A stretch of 64,000 nt of DNA from RPQJ01 sp963706755 (GTDB lineage: Bacteria > Pseudomonadota > Gammaproteobacteria > Steroidobacterales > Steroidobacteraceae): the NCBI GenBank assembly GCA_963706755.1, contig CAVPNH010000011.1, positions 124,001 through 188,000 on the forward strand, written 5' to 3'. Positions within the stretch are counted from its first letter, which is position 1; each line of letters begins with the position of its first letter. The notes under the pieces are model-generated. The model was not told where the DNA came from. It saw nothing but the letters and a program-made list of their open reading frames with translations, and made no database searches. Shown in pieces: positions 25,292 through 33,109 of the stretch. Position numbers and translations under genes: made by a program.

Positions 25292-25600
25292 TCAACGCTC
25301 CGCGAGCCGCCGGGCGGCGAGGACATAGCCGCCGTTTCCGGCGCCGAGGAAGCGGGCGACGCGCCCGATGGTGGTGACGCTGACGCCGGTCAGGCGGTGG
25401 ATCTCGCGGTAGGGAATACCCTGCTGCAGGAGCCCGACGACGCTCCAGCGATCGGCCAGCGCCTGCAGTTCCGCGGGCGTGCAGAGGTCGCGGAAGAAGT
25501 CGCGGCACTCCTCCACGTTCCTGAGGGTGAGCACGGCCTGGAACAGGGCCCGTTCGCTGGCGGCTTCCTGGCGTGGGGAGATGGTCCGGTGGTTCTTCAC
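25292..25600 (-). CDS. TrpR/YerC-YecD family DNA-binding protein, his operon leader gene
   Basis: A 102-residue all-helical protein of the Trp-repressor superfamily. The conserved segment is FFRDLCTPAELQALADRWSV followed by the helix-turn-helix IPYREIHRLTGVSVTTIGRV. The GTG at 25600 is chosen because the TrpR-like fold begins a few residues later and the operator candidate lies just upstream. The stop is 1 nt from hisG. First gene of the operon, next to a 24-bp palindrome with a TrpR-like CTAG centre, so it is a strong candidate for a histidine-pathway repressor. That role is inferred; TrpR itself senses tryptophan. Confidence 0.82.
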   Translation of the reverse strand: MKNHRTISPRQEAASERALFQAVLTLRNVEECRDFFRDLCTPAELQALADRWSVVGLLQQGIPYREIHRLTGVSVTTIGRVARFLGAGNGGYVLAARRLAER

Positions 25601-25613
25601 TGCTGGTCCAACG

Positions 25614-25637
25614 TAATAATGTGCTAGCACACTAATA
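25614..25637. promoter_or_regulatory. Palindromic operator candidate upstream of the his operon
   Basis: A perfect 12-bp palindrome TGTGCTAGCACA (25620-25631) sits inside a 24-bp imperfect one in which 10 of 12 positions per arm are symmetric. The centre CTAG is the core of TrpR half-sites. It lies 14-37 nt upstream of the GTG of the TrpR-like gene, where a bound repressor would block transcription. It is also about 30 nt from the outward-facing metX promoter, so it could affect both. Confidence 0.6.
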
Positions 25638-25668
25638 CATCCGGGTGCCCCGGGCAAGTCCGGGATTC

Positions 25669-25698
25669 TTGACGCTCCGCCACGCCGCCACCTAAACT
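25669..25698 (+). promoter_or_regulatory. Promoter of the metXB transcript
   Basis: TTGACG (25669-25674), 18 nt spacer, TAAACT (25693-25698). The predicted start, about 25705, coincides with the first base of the riboswitch P1 helix, which supports the call. Confidence 0.6.
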
Positions 25699-25705
25699 GC
25701 CGCCG

Positions 25706-25815
25706 CTCATCGAGACCGGCTGAGGGAATGGCCCTTTGAAGCCGGGGCAACCGTCGGGCCCAACCCGCCCGAAAAGGTGCCAACTCCACGGGGACACGGT
25801 CCACCGACAGATGAG
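25706..25815 (+). promoter_or_regulatory. SAM-I (S-box) riboswitch
   Basis: The aptamer is recognisable by eye. P1 is CTCATC (25706-25711) with GATGAG (25810-25815). The conserved core reads GAGGGAATGGCCC, then TTTGAAGCCGGGGCAACC, then AAGGTGCCAACTCC and a final GACAGATGAG. These are the S-box signature blocks that bind S-adenosylmethionine. The next 104 nt end in GGCTCC-A-GGAGCC, a hairpin that contains the metX ribosome binding site just before the ATG. No T-run is visible, so control by hiding the ribosome binding site seems likelier than termination. Confidence 0.92.
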
Positions 25816-25919
25816 TTGCCGCGAGGCTGCCCAGGTTCACGCCCGGGGTGTCGGTCGCGGCGACCATCGTGTGCTCCACGCGAGTCTCGAAGCATGCCGT
25901 GCGGCTCCAGGAGCCGCCG

Positions 25920-26969
25920 ATGGAGTACGTTCGCGTCATGCCGCCCAGTAGTGCCGCTGCCGGTTCGACTTCGCCCGTCGGGAGCCTTCCCGAGGGGTAC
26001 GAGTGCGCGACCGCCGTGCAGCGACTCGAGGGGGGCTTCCCGCTGCACTTCGGGGGCAGCCTGGAGTCGGTCCACGTCGCTTATCGCCTGGCCGGGCGGG
26101 CCGGTGCGCCAGTCGTCGCCGCCCTCGGGGGCATATCGGCCGGCCGGTACGTGTTCAGCCTGCCGGGTGAGCCGGCCGGCTGGTGGGAGGAGAGCATCGG
26201 GCCCGGCAGGGCGCTGGACACGGACCGGTACCGGGTGCTCGGCATCGATTTCCTGGGCGGCAGCCATGCGACTACGGGCCCGCGTGCCGGCGAGACGTTC
26301 CCGACGGTGAGCGCCTTCGACCAGGCCGACATGATCGCGCGGCTCCTGGACCACCTCGGCCTCGCGCAGTTGCACGGCTGCGTGGGCGCCTCCTATGGCG
26401 GCATGGTCGCGCTGGCCCTGGCGGAGCGGCACCCCGCGCGACTGCGGCACGCTGTGGTAATCAGCGCAGCCCACCGCACGCACCCGATGTCCACCGCCTG
26501 GCGCAGCGTGCAGCGTGCGTTCGTGCGCTACGCACTCGGGCACGGCGAGGGCTCGCGAGGCCTGGTGCTGGCCCGGGCGCTCGCGATGGCGACCTATCGT
26601 TCGGCCCGCGAGTTCGAGGAGCGCTTCTCCGGGCCTGCCGAGCGGACGGCCGACGGATTCCGGTTTCCCGTCGAGTCGTACCTGGTCTCCCGCGGCGAGG
26701 CCTACGCGGCCGAGTACAAGCCCGAAGCCTTCGTCTGCCTCTCGGAGTCAATCGACCTGCACCGGATCGAACCGGAGGCCATCCACGTGCCCGCGACGCT
26801 GGTCGCGGTGGTGGAAGACCAGCTGGTGCCCCTTTCCGACATGCGCGAGCTGCGCGACCGGCTGGCGGGAAACTGCCGGCTGGTCGAGATCAGCTCACTA
26901 TATGGACACGATGCTTTCTTAAAGGAGACCGACGTGCTGCGTGACGTGTTCGCGCAGGCCCTCGACTGA
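25920..26969 (+). CDS. metX: Homoserine O-acyltransferase (MetX type)
   Basis: Alpha/beta-hydrolase-fold enzyme that activates homoserine with an acyl group from CoA for methionine synthesis. It has 349 residues, with nucleophile Ser158 in GASYGGMVALALAERHP, catalytic Asp in VAVVEDQLVPLSDM and His in LYGHDAFLKE. The acyl group (acetyl or succinyl) cannot be fixed from the motifs. Its partner gene metB normally uses O-succinylhomoserine, so succinyl is plausible. The ATG at 25920 follows AGGAG within a hairpin. It lies behind a SAM riboswitch and 2 nt before metB. Confidence 0.9.
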   Translation: MEYVRVMPPSSAAAGSTSPVGSLPEGYECATAVQRLEGGFPLHFGGSLESVHVAYRLAGRAGAPVVAALGGISAGRYVFSLPGEPAGWWEESIGPGRALDTDRYRVLGIDFLGGSHATTGPRAGETFPTVSAFDQADMIARLLDHLGLAQLHGCVGASYGGMVALALAERHPARLRHAVVISAAHRTHPMSTAWRSVQRAFVRYALGHGEGSRGLVLARALAMATYRSAREFEERFSGPAERTADGFRFPVESYLVSRGEAYAAEYKPEAFVCLSESIDLHRIEPEAIHVPATLVAVVEDQLVPLSDMRELRDRLAGNCRLVEISSLYGHDAFLKETDVLRDVFAQALD

Positions 26970-26971
26970 TC

Positions 26972-28138
26972 ATGAGCAAAGACACGACACAGAAGACCCG
27001 CACCGTTCGCGCAGCCCTGGAATCCGACACGCAGTTCGGCGCCGTGGTGCCGCCGATCCACCTGACGTCCACCTTCGCCTTCGCAGGCTACGGGGGCAAG
27101 CGGACCTACGACTACTCACGGTCCGGAAACCCGACCCGTGACGCGCTCGCGGGCGCGCTTGCGGAGCTCGAGGGCGGCGCAGGGGCGGTCGTGACGTCCT
27201 CCGGCATGGCGGCGGTCTCGCTGGTGACGCAGCTCTTCCGGCCAGGCCAGCTCGCGGTCGTGCCCCACGACTGCTACGGCGGCACGTACCGGCTCTTCAA
27301 CGCGCTGCGGGAGCGGGCGTCGCTGGAAGTGCGGTTCGTGGACTTCCAGGACAAGGCTGCGCTCGGCGCGGCCCTGGCCCTGCGGCCGGCCCTGGTCTGG
27401 ATCGAGACACCCAGCAATCCGCTGCTCAGGATCGTGGACGTGGCCGCCGTCGCCGCGGCAGCGCGTGTGGCCGGGGCGCTCGTGGTCGCCGACAACACGT
27501 TCCTGTCCCCCGTGTGGCAGAGGCCGATCGAACTCGGCGCGGACGCGGTCGTACACTCGACGACCAAGTACCTGAACGGCCACAGCGACGTGGTCGGCGG
27601 CGCGGTCATCGCTTCGAGGCGGGAACTGCACGAGCAACTCGCCTGGTGGGCCAACTGCACGGGCGTGACGGGCGCGCCGTTCGACAGCTACCTGACCCTG
27701 CGCGGCCTGCGCACCCTGCACGCACGCATGCGTGCGCACGGCGAGAGCACGTCGCAGGTGGTGGAGCTGCTGGCGCGTCACCCGGCGGTCGCGAAAGTCT
27801 ACTACCCGGGTCTCGCCTCGCACCCGGGCCACGCGATCGCGAAGGCACAGCAGAGCGGGTTCGGCGCCATGGCCAGCTTCGAACTCAAGGGCACGGTCGA
27901 GAACGTGAAGGCGCTGCTCGGGTCGCTGCACCTCTTCTCGCTCGCCGAGTCACTCGGTGGCGTGGAGAGCCTCGTCGCGCATCCGGCCAGCATGACGCAC
28001 GCGGCGATGGATGCCACGGCGCGCGAGCGCGCCGGGATCTCCGACACCCTGCTGCGGTTGTCGATCGGTATCGAGGAGGGCGCCGATCTCGTGGCCGATC
28101 TCGAACAGGGGCTCGATGCGGCGCTCCGCGCCGGCTGA
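26972..28138 (+). CDS. metB: Cystathionine gamma-synthase or related Cys/Met-metabolism PLP enzyme
   Basis: PLP gamma-replacement enzyme that joins cysteine to acylated homoserine to form cystathionine. Intact at 388 aa: PPIHLTSTFAFAGYGGKRTY, YDYSRSGNPTRDALAGALAE, SSGMAAVSLV, ETPSNPLLRIVD, PLP lysine Lys199 in VVHSTTKYLNGHSDVVGG, and SLGGVESLVAHPASMTHA. Direct sulfhydrylation (MetZ-type) is an alternative. It forms an operon with metX under SAM riboswitch control. Confidence 0.92.
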   Translation: MSKDTTQKTRTVRAALESDTQFGAVVPPIHLTSTFAFAGYGGKRTYDYSRSGNPTRDALAGALAELEGGAGAVVTSSGMAAVSLVTQLFRPGQLAVVPHDCYGGTYRLFNALRERASLEVRFVDFQDKAALGAALALRPALVWIETPSNPLLRIVDVAAVAAAARVAGALVVADNTFLSPVWQRPIELGADAVVHSTTKYLNGHSDVVGGAVIASRRELHEQLAWWANCTGVTGAPFDSYLTLRGLRTLHARMRAHGESTSQVVELLARHPAVAKVYYPGLASHPGHAIAKAQQSGFGAMASFELKGTVENVKALLGSLHLFSLAESLGGVESLVAHPASMTHAAMDATARERAGISDTLLRLSIGIEEGADLVADLEQGLDAALRAG

Positions 28139-28151
28139 CCGGGCCTGCATC

Positions 28152-28186
28152 GAAAAAAAGAAAGGCCGGCAGTGATGCCGGCCTTT
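28152..28186 (-). terminator. Intrinsic terminator of the ilvC-leuACDB operon
   Basis: AAAGGCCGGC (28161-28170) pairs with GCCGGCCTTT (28177-28186) around a 6-nt loop. Read on the minus strand the stem is followed by CTTTTTTT (28160-28153), a classical U-tract. On the plus strand only TTT follows, so it serves metB less well, but it may work in both directions. Confidence 0.85.
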
Positions 28187-28439
28187 CGCGAGAGGACCCG
28201 AGTTGCCTCATTCCCTGAGGCAAAGACTAACCCGACTCAAGTCCTGTTCAACCGAGGTGCGGACGAATCGGGTCGGCGGTGTCGTCGGCCGGGCTCGTCT
28301 GCGGACGCGCAGTATAGCTCTGGATTTCCGGACCTTGCACAGCCTTTTCTGGCGCCGGCTCGGGCCTCGAACTGGTATGGCGGGTTCTTTATCTAATCTC
28401 TATTGATAATCTCGCAAGAGACTGTTTCAAAAGGGTTTA
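28187..28439. other. Intergenic 3' region of leuB, no gene seen
   Basis: With the terminator it makes a 301-nt gap between the convergent metB and leuB. It is AT-richer than its surroundings towards 28380-28440. One perfect hairpin, TTGCCTCA-TTCCC-TGAGGCAA (28203-28223), lacks a T-run on either strand. TTATC...GATAA near 28390-28414 is weakly symmetric. No credible reading frame was found. It would be transcribed as the leuB 3' UTR before termination at 28153-28186. Confidence 0.5.
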
Positions 28440-29507
28440 TTAAGCCCTCGAAATGCGCTCGATGACGGCACTCGTCGCCGCCTGGCTGCCGACAGATTCC
28501 TGCCCCCGGGCCGCGATGTCTGCGGTACGGACGCCGGCCGTGATGGCCGACTCGACCGCCGATTCCACTGCGCGGGCTTCGGCCGGGAGCCCCAGGGAGT
28601 GCCGCAGCAGCATGGCTCCGCTCAGGATCGTGCCGCAGGGATTCGCGATGCCGCGCCCCGCAATGTCGGGCGCGGATCCGTGGATGGGCTCGTACATGCC
28701 GACCGTGCCCTCACCGAGCGACGCGGAGGGCAGGAGTCCCAGTGACCCCGCCAGCATCGAGGCCTCGTCCGTGAGGATGTCGCCGAACATGTTCTCGGTG
28801 AGCAGCACGTCGAACGAGGTCGGCCGCCTCAGCAGGTGCATGGCCGCGGCGTCGACCAGCATGTGCGAGAGCTCGACCTCCGGGAACTCCTCGCGCATCA
28901 CCCGTTCCACGACCGAGCGCCAGAGGCGCGAGGTCTCGAGTACGTTCGCCTTGTCCACCGAGACGATGCCGCGCCGGCGCTGCATGGCCAGGCGGCCGGC
29001 AACGCGCGTCACTCGCTCGATCTCGTGGGTGGAATAGGAGCAGACGTCCTCGGCTTCGAGGGCGGTGCGGGTCTTGCGACCGAAGTAGATGCCGCCGGTC
29101 AGCTCGCGCACGACCATGATGTCGACGCCCGCGATGATTTCCGCCTTGAGGGGCGAGGCGTCGAGGATGGCCTCGAGCGTCTTGACCGGGCGCAGGTTGG
29201 CGAAGAGGCCGAGCGTCTGGCGCAGTTCCAGCAGGCCCTGCTCGGGACGCACGCGAGCCGAGGGGTCGGACCACCTGGGGCCGCCGACGGCTCCCAGCAG
29301 GATCGCATGGCTGCTGCGGCAGGCGTCGATGGTCCGCGGTGGCAGCGGCGAGCCCGACGCGTCGATGGCGGCCCCGCCGATCAGCGCCTCGACGAACGTG
29401 AATTCGTGGCCGAAGGTCGAGGCCACCGCCTCGAGGACCCGCACGGCCTCGGCCGTCACTTCCGGTCCGATGCCGTCGCCGCCCAATACGGTGATCCGCG
29501 CCTTCAT
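28440..29507 (-). CDS. leuB: 3-Isopropylmalate dehydrogenase
   Basis: NAD-dependent oxidation and decarboxylation of 3-isopropylmalate, the third step of leucine synthesis. Intact at 355 aa: MKARITVLGGDGIGPEV, LLGAVGGPRWSD, VRELTGGIYFGRKTR, VDKANVLETSRLWR, the metal-binding aspartates near TENMFGDILTDEASMLAGSL, and EPIHGSAPDIAGRGIANPCG. The start overlaps the leuD stop by ATGA. Last gene of the operon. Confidence 0.97.
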   Translation of the reverse strand: MKARITVLGGDGIGPEVTAEAVRVLEAVASTFGHEFTFVEALIGGAAIDASGSPLPPRTIDACRSSHAILLGAVGGPRWSDPSARVRPEQGLLELRQTLGLFANLRPVKTLEAILDASPLKAEIIAGVDIMVVRELTGGIYFGRKTRTALEAEDVCSYSTHEIERVTRVAGRLAMQRRRGIVSVDKANVLETSRLWRSVVERVMREEFPEVELSHMLVDAAAMHLLRRPTSFDVLLTENMFGDILTDEASMLAGSLGLLPSASLGEGTVGMYEPIHGSAPDIAGRGIANPCGTILSGAMLLRHSLGLPAEARAVESAVESAITAGVRTADIAARGQESVGSQAATSAVIERISRA

Positions 29508-30079
29508 GCGAGCCGGGCCTCGTAGGCGGCAATCGCGCCGGCCTTGCCGAGCAGGAACTCCATCTCGTCGATTCCATTCATGAGGCAGTACCGTGCGAAC
29601 GGCTCGATCGGGAAGGTGACCTCGCGCCCACCCGGCAGGCGCAGCGCGGCGGCCGGCAGGTCGATGGCCACCTCGGCGCCCGGGTTCGCGAGCAACCACT
29701 GGTGCGTCGCCTCGTCCACGACCACCGGCAGGAGCCCGTTCTTCAGGCTGTTGTTGCGGAAGATATCCGCGATCTCGGTGCTCACGACAGCCCTGAAGCC
29801 GTAGTCGAGCAGGGCCCACGGTGCGTGCTCGCGGGAGGATCCGCAGCCGATGTTGCGGCCGGCGACCAGCACCTGGCAGCCCTGTGATTCAGGCCGGTTG
29901 AGGATGAAGTCGGGGCGGGGACTGCCGTCAGGAGCTTTGCGGAGGTCCGCGAACAGCGCGGTGCCCAGCCCTTCGCGCGTGGTCGTCGTGAGGAAGCGGG
30001 CAGGGATGATCTGGTCGGTGTCGATGTTGGTGGACGGCATCACGACCGTGCGCGAACGGATGACGGTGATCGGATCCAT
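29504..30079 (-). CDS. leuD: 3-Isopropylmalate dehydratase small subunit
   Basis: Partner of LeuC in isomerising 2- to 3-isopropylmalate; the swivelling domain. It has 191 residues: VVMPSTNIDTDQIIPARFL, LVAGRNIGCGSSREHAPWAL, FRAVVSTEIADIFRNNSLKN. It lies 6 nt after leuC and overlaps leuB. Confidence 0.97.
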   Translation of the reverse strand: MDPITVIRSRTVVMPSTNIDTDQIIPARFLTTTTREGLGTALFADLRKAPDGSPRPDFILNRPESQGCQVLVAGRNIGCGSSREHAPWALLDYGFRAVVSTEIADIFRNNSLKNGLLPVVVDEATHQWLLANPGAEVAIDLPAAALRLPGGREVTFPIEPFARYCLMNGIDEMEFLLGKAGAIAAYEARLA

Positions 30080-30085
30080 GGGGCC

Positions 30086-31489
30086 TCAGTGTATGAATTC
30101 GCGCGGGTCGGTGACGCGACCGCGGATCGCCGCGGCCGCGGCCGTCGCCGGGCTGGCGAGCAGGGTGCGTGAGCCCAGGCCCTGGCGACCCTCGAAGTTC
30201 CGGTTGCTGGTGCTGACGCAGTAGAGCCCCGGATCGACGGTATCGCCGTTCATGCCGAGGCACATGGAGCAGCCCGATTCGCGCCATTCGGCACCTGCAT
30301 CGATGAAGATCTGCGCGAGCCCGAGCGCCTCGGCCTCGCGCTTGATCTGCTGCGATCCCGGGACGACGAGCGCGCGAACGCCCGGGGCGACCTTATGCCC
30401 CTGGAACACGCGGGCCGCGAGCTCGAGGTCCGAGAGCCGCGCGTTCGTGCAACTGCCGATGAACACGACCTGCACCGGCTGGTCGCGCAATGAAGAACCG
30501 GGCTCGAGGCCCATGTAGGCCAGGGCGCGGGCAAAAACCGCGTCCCCCGGCCGTTCGGGCACGCGTCCCGAGACCGGCGCGACCATGCCGGGATTGGTGC
30601 CGTAGGTAATCATCGGCTCGACGGCGCCGGAATCGATATGCACCGACTTGTCGAAGCTGGCACCGGGGTCCGACCCGAGCGTGCGCCAGTCGGCGACGGC
30701 ACGCTCCCAGGCCTCGCCCTGCGGGGCGCGGGGGCGGCCCTTGAGGTATGCGAACGTCGTCTCGTCGGGGGCGACCATGCCTGCCCGCGCGCCGGCCTCG
30801 ATCGACATGTTGCAGACGGTCATGCGCTCGTCCATCGAGAGCGCTGCGATGGCGGGGCCACGAAACTCGATCACGTGGCCCGTGCCCCCGTTCACGCCGA
30901 TGCGGCCGATGATGGCGAGCACGAGGTCCTTCGCGGTCACGCCGGGGCCGAGCCGTCCCGCGACCTCGATCGCAAACGTCTTTGCCTTTCTCTGCAGCAG
31001 GCACTGGGTCGCGAGGACGTAACCTACCTCCGTCGTACCTATACCAAAGGCCAGCGCGCCGAACGCGCCGTGCGTGCTGGTGTGGCTGTCGCCGCAGACG
31101 ATGGTCTTGCCCGGCTGGGTCGCGCCGAGTTCCGGGCCGATGATGTGCACGATGCCGCGCCGCTGGTCGCGCAGGCCGATGAGGTCGAGGCCGAATTCCG
31201 CGCAGTTGAGCTCGAGCTGCCGCACCTGCTTCGCAGCCGACTCGAGCGCGATCGGCACGCCGCCGAAGACCTGCGCCGTGTCGGTCGGGGTCGAATGGTC
31301 CATGGTCACGAGCGTGCGGTCCGGCCGCCGCACCTCGAGTCCGCGGCTGCGCAGCACCGAGAACGCCTGGGGCGACGTCACCTCGTGGGTGAGGTGCAGG
31401 TCCACGTACAGGACCGCGGGCGTCTCGGGTGTCTCCGGCACGACCTCGTGCCGCTCCCAGACCTTCTCGAACAGGGTCTTCGCAGTCAT
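30086..31489 (-). CDS. leuC: 3-Isopropylmalate dehydratase large subunit
   Basis: Aconitase-family [4Fe-4S] enzyme acting with LeuD. It has 467 residues: YVDLHLTHEVTSPQAFSVLR, VCGDSHTSTHGAFGALAFGI, and the cluster cysteines in VFIGSCTNARLSDLELAA and SGCSMCLGMNGD. The ATG at 31489 gives the standard MTAKTLFEKVWERHEV start. leuA lies 23 nt upstream and leuD 6 nt downstream. Confidence 0.97.
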   Translation of the reverse strand: MTAKTLFEKVWERHEVVPETPETPAVLYVDLHLTHEVTSPQAFSVLRSRGLEVRRPDRTLVTMDHSTPTDTAQVFGGVPIALESAAKQVRQLELNCAEFGLDLIGLRDQRRGIVHIIGPELGATQPGKTIVCGDSHTSTHGAFGALAFGIGTTEVGYVLATQCLLQRKAKTFAIEVAGRLGPGVTAKDLVLAIIGRIGVNGGTGHVIEFRGPAIAALSMDERMTVCNMSIEAGARAGMVAPDETTFAYLKGRPRAPQGEAWERAVADWRTLGSDPGASFDKSVHIDSGAVEPMITYGTNPGMVAPVSGRVPERPGDAVFARALAYMGLEPGSSLRDQPVQVVFIGSCTNARLSDLELAARVFQGHKVAPGVRALVVPGSQQIKREAEALGLAQIFIDAGAEWRESGCSMCLGMNGDTVDPGLYCVSTSNRNFEGRQGLGSRTLLASPATAAAAAIRGRVTDPREFIH

Positions 31490-31512
31490 TCGGGCTCCGG
31501 TGGCCGGTCCGC

Positions 31513-33108
31513 TCAGATGGTCGAGGCGGCTTCTTCCGCCTCGGGATTGCGCTTCTCCATGCGCGCGGCGGTCGCGCGCGTGGACTCGATGCGGTTGACC
31601 ACCTCGAGGAAGGCGCGCACGCCCGACTCCACGATGTCGGTCGTGACGCTCGTGCCGCGATACGAGCGGCCGTTGTGTTCGACCGTCACTACCGCTTCGC
31701 CCTGGGCGTCCTCGCCCATCGAGACGCTGCGGACTTCGAACTTGCGCAGCGTGACCGGGGTGCCTGTCGCCGACTCGATCGCCTTGAAGGCCGCGTCCAC
31801 CGGGCCGTCGCCCCTGGCTTCCTGCGACAGCAGGCGTCCGTCGCTGTGGCGCAGGCCCACGCGCGCCATGGCGGCGCCCGCGGAGTCGCTGACGGCGTGC
31901 AGGCTCTCGAGATGCCATGGACCGCTCTCGCCGAATTCGGCCTTGAGGACGAGCGCCTCGATGTCGCCGTCGAAGAGTTCCTTCTTCTTGTCGGCGAGCG
32001 CCTTGAAGTCCTCGAACACGCGCGCGAGTTCGGCGTCGGAGAGTTCGAAGCCGAGTTCCCTGATCCGGTCGCGCAGCGCCGCCCGGCCGCTGTGCTTGCC
32101 GAGCACGAGGTGCGAGCGCGTGAGGCCCACGTCCTCGGGACGCATGATCTCGTAGGTCGAGTGGTGCTTCAGCATGCCGTGCTGGTGGATGCCTGACTCG
32201 TGCGCGAAGGCGTTCTCGCCGACGACCGCCTTGTTGCGCGGGATCGTCATGCCGGTGATGCTCGAGAGCAGGCGGCTCGTCGGGAACAGGCGCTTCGTGT
32301 CGATGCCGGTGTGGAAGCCGAGCAGCGCCTCGCGCGTCTTCATCGCCATCACGATTTCCTCGAGCGAGGCATTCCCGGCTCGCTCGCCGATGCCGTTCAC
32401 GGTGCACTCGACCTGGCGGGCACCGGCCCGCACGGCGGCGAGGCTGTTCGCGACGGCCATGCCGAGGTCGTTGTGGCAGTGCACGCTGAAAGTCGCCCGG
32501 TCCGCACCCCTGACGTTCTTCAACAGGTAGTCGAAGACCTCGTGGAATTCCTCGGGTACCGTGTAGCCGACGGTGTCGGGCACGTTGATCGTGGTCGCGC
32601 CGGCCTCGATCGCGGCCTCGACCACTTCGCGCAGGAACTCGAGCTCGGTGCGCGACGCGTCCTCGGGCGAGAACTCAACGTCCGCGCAGAGGCTCCGTGC
32701 GTACTTCACGCCCTCCACGGCGGTGTGGATGATCTGTTCCTTCGCCATGTTGAGCTTGTGCTCGCGATGGATCGCGCTCGTCGCCAGGAATACGTGCAAC
32801 CGCGGCCGCGCGGCCTCGCGGACCGCGCCCCAGGCCTTGTCGATGTCCTCGCGATTGCAGCGGGCGAGTCCGGCGATGACCGGCCCGCGCACCTCGCGGG
32901 CAATCTCGCGCACCGCCTCCCAGTCGCCGCGCGAGGCCGCGGGGAACCCCGCCTCGATCACGTCTACTCCAAGTTCCGCCAGCGCGCGCGCGACCCGAAG
33001 CTTCTCGGGCTGCGTCATGCTGCAGCCGGGCGACTGCTCGCCGTCGCGGAGCGTCGTGTCGAAGATCAGGACACGGTTGGGATCGCGGGCGGGCGGGGCG
33101 GAGTTCAT
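31513..33108 (-). CDS. leuA: 2-Isopropylmalate synthase
   Basis: Condenses acetyl-CoA with 2-oxoisovalerate, the committed and leucine-inhibited step. Intact at 531 aa: the catalytic barrel with DTTLRDGEQSPGCSM at residue 17, SVHCHNDLGMAVANS, NGIGERAGNASLEEIVMA, HESGIHQHGMLKH and the LGKHSGRAALRDRI linker. The C-terminal regulatory domain (about 390-510) is the leucine-binding alpha/beta domain in homologues. The ATG lies 1 nt after the ilvC stop, so the two pathway genes are tightly coupled. Confidence 0.96.
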   Translation of the reverse strand: MNSAPPARDPNRVLIFDTTLRDGEQSPGCSMTQPEKLRVARALAELGVDVIEAGFPAASRGDWEAVREIAREVRGPVIAGLARCNREDIDKAWGAVREAARPRLHVFLATSAIHREHKLNMAKEQIIHTAVEGVKYARSLCADVEFSPEDASRTELEFLREVVEAAIEAGATTINVPDTVGYTVPEEFHEVFDYLLKNVRGADRATFSVHCHNDLGMAVANSLAAVRAGARQVECTVNGIGERAGNASLEEIVMAMKTREALLGFHTGIDTKRLFPTSRLLSSITGMTIPRNKAVVGENAFAHESGIHQHGMLKHHSTYEIMRPEDVGLTRSHLVLGKHSGRAALRDRIRELGFELSDAELARVFEDFKALADKKKELFDGDIEALVLKAEFGESGPWHLESLHAVSDSAGAAMARVGLRHSDGRLLSQEARGDGPVDAAFKAIESATGTPVTLRKFEVRSVSMGEDAQGEAVVTVEHNGRSYRGTSVTTDIVESGVRAFLEVVNRIESTRATAARMEKRNPEAEEAASTI

Positions 33109-33109
33109 G

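Noticed and set aside
25601..25705. His leader peptide upstream of the his operon
   Set aside because: No minus-strand frame with a histidine run and no terminator hairpin are present before the yerC-like gene.
25706..25920. Terminator-type expression platform for the SAM riboswitch
   Set aside because: No hairpin followed by a T-run lies between the aptamer and metX; hiding of the ribosome binding site fits better.
28380..28440. Fur-like or other operator TTATC...GATAA downstream of leuB
   Set aside because: Symmetry is limited to five bases per arm and it lies in a 3' region between convergent genes, where an operator has no target.
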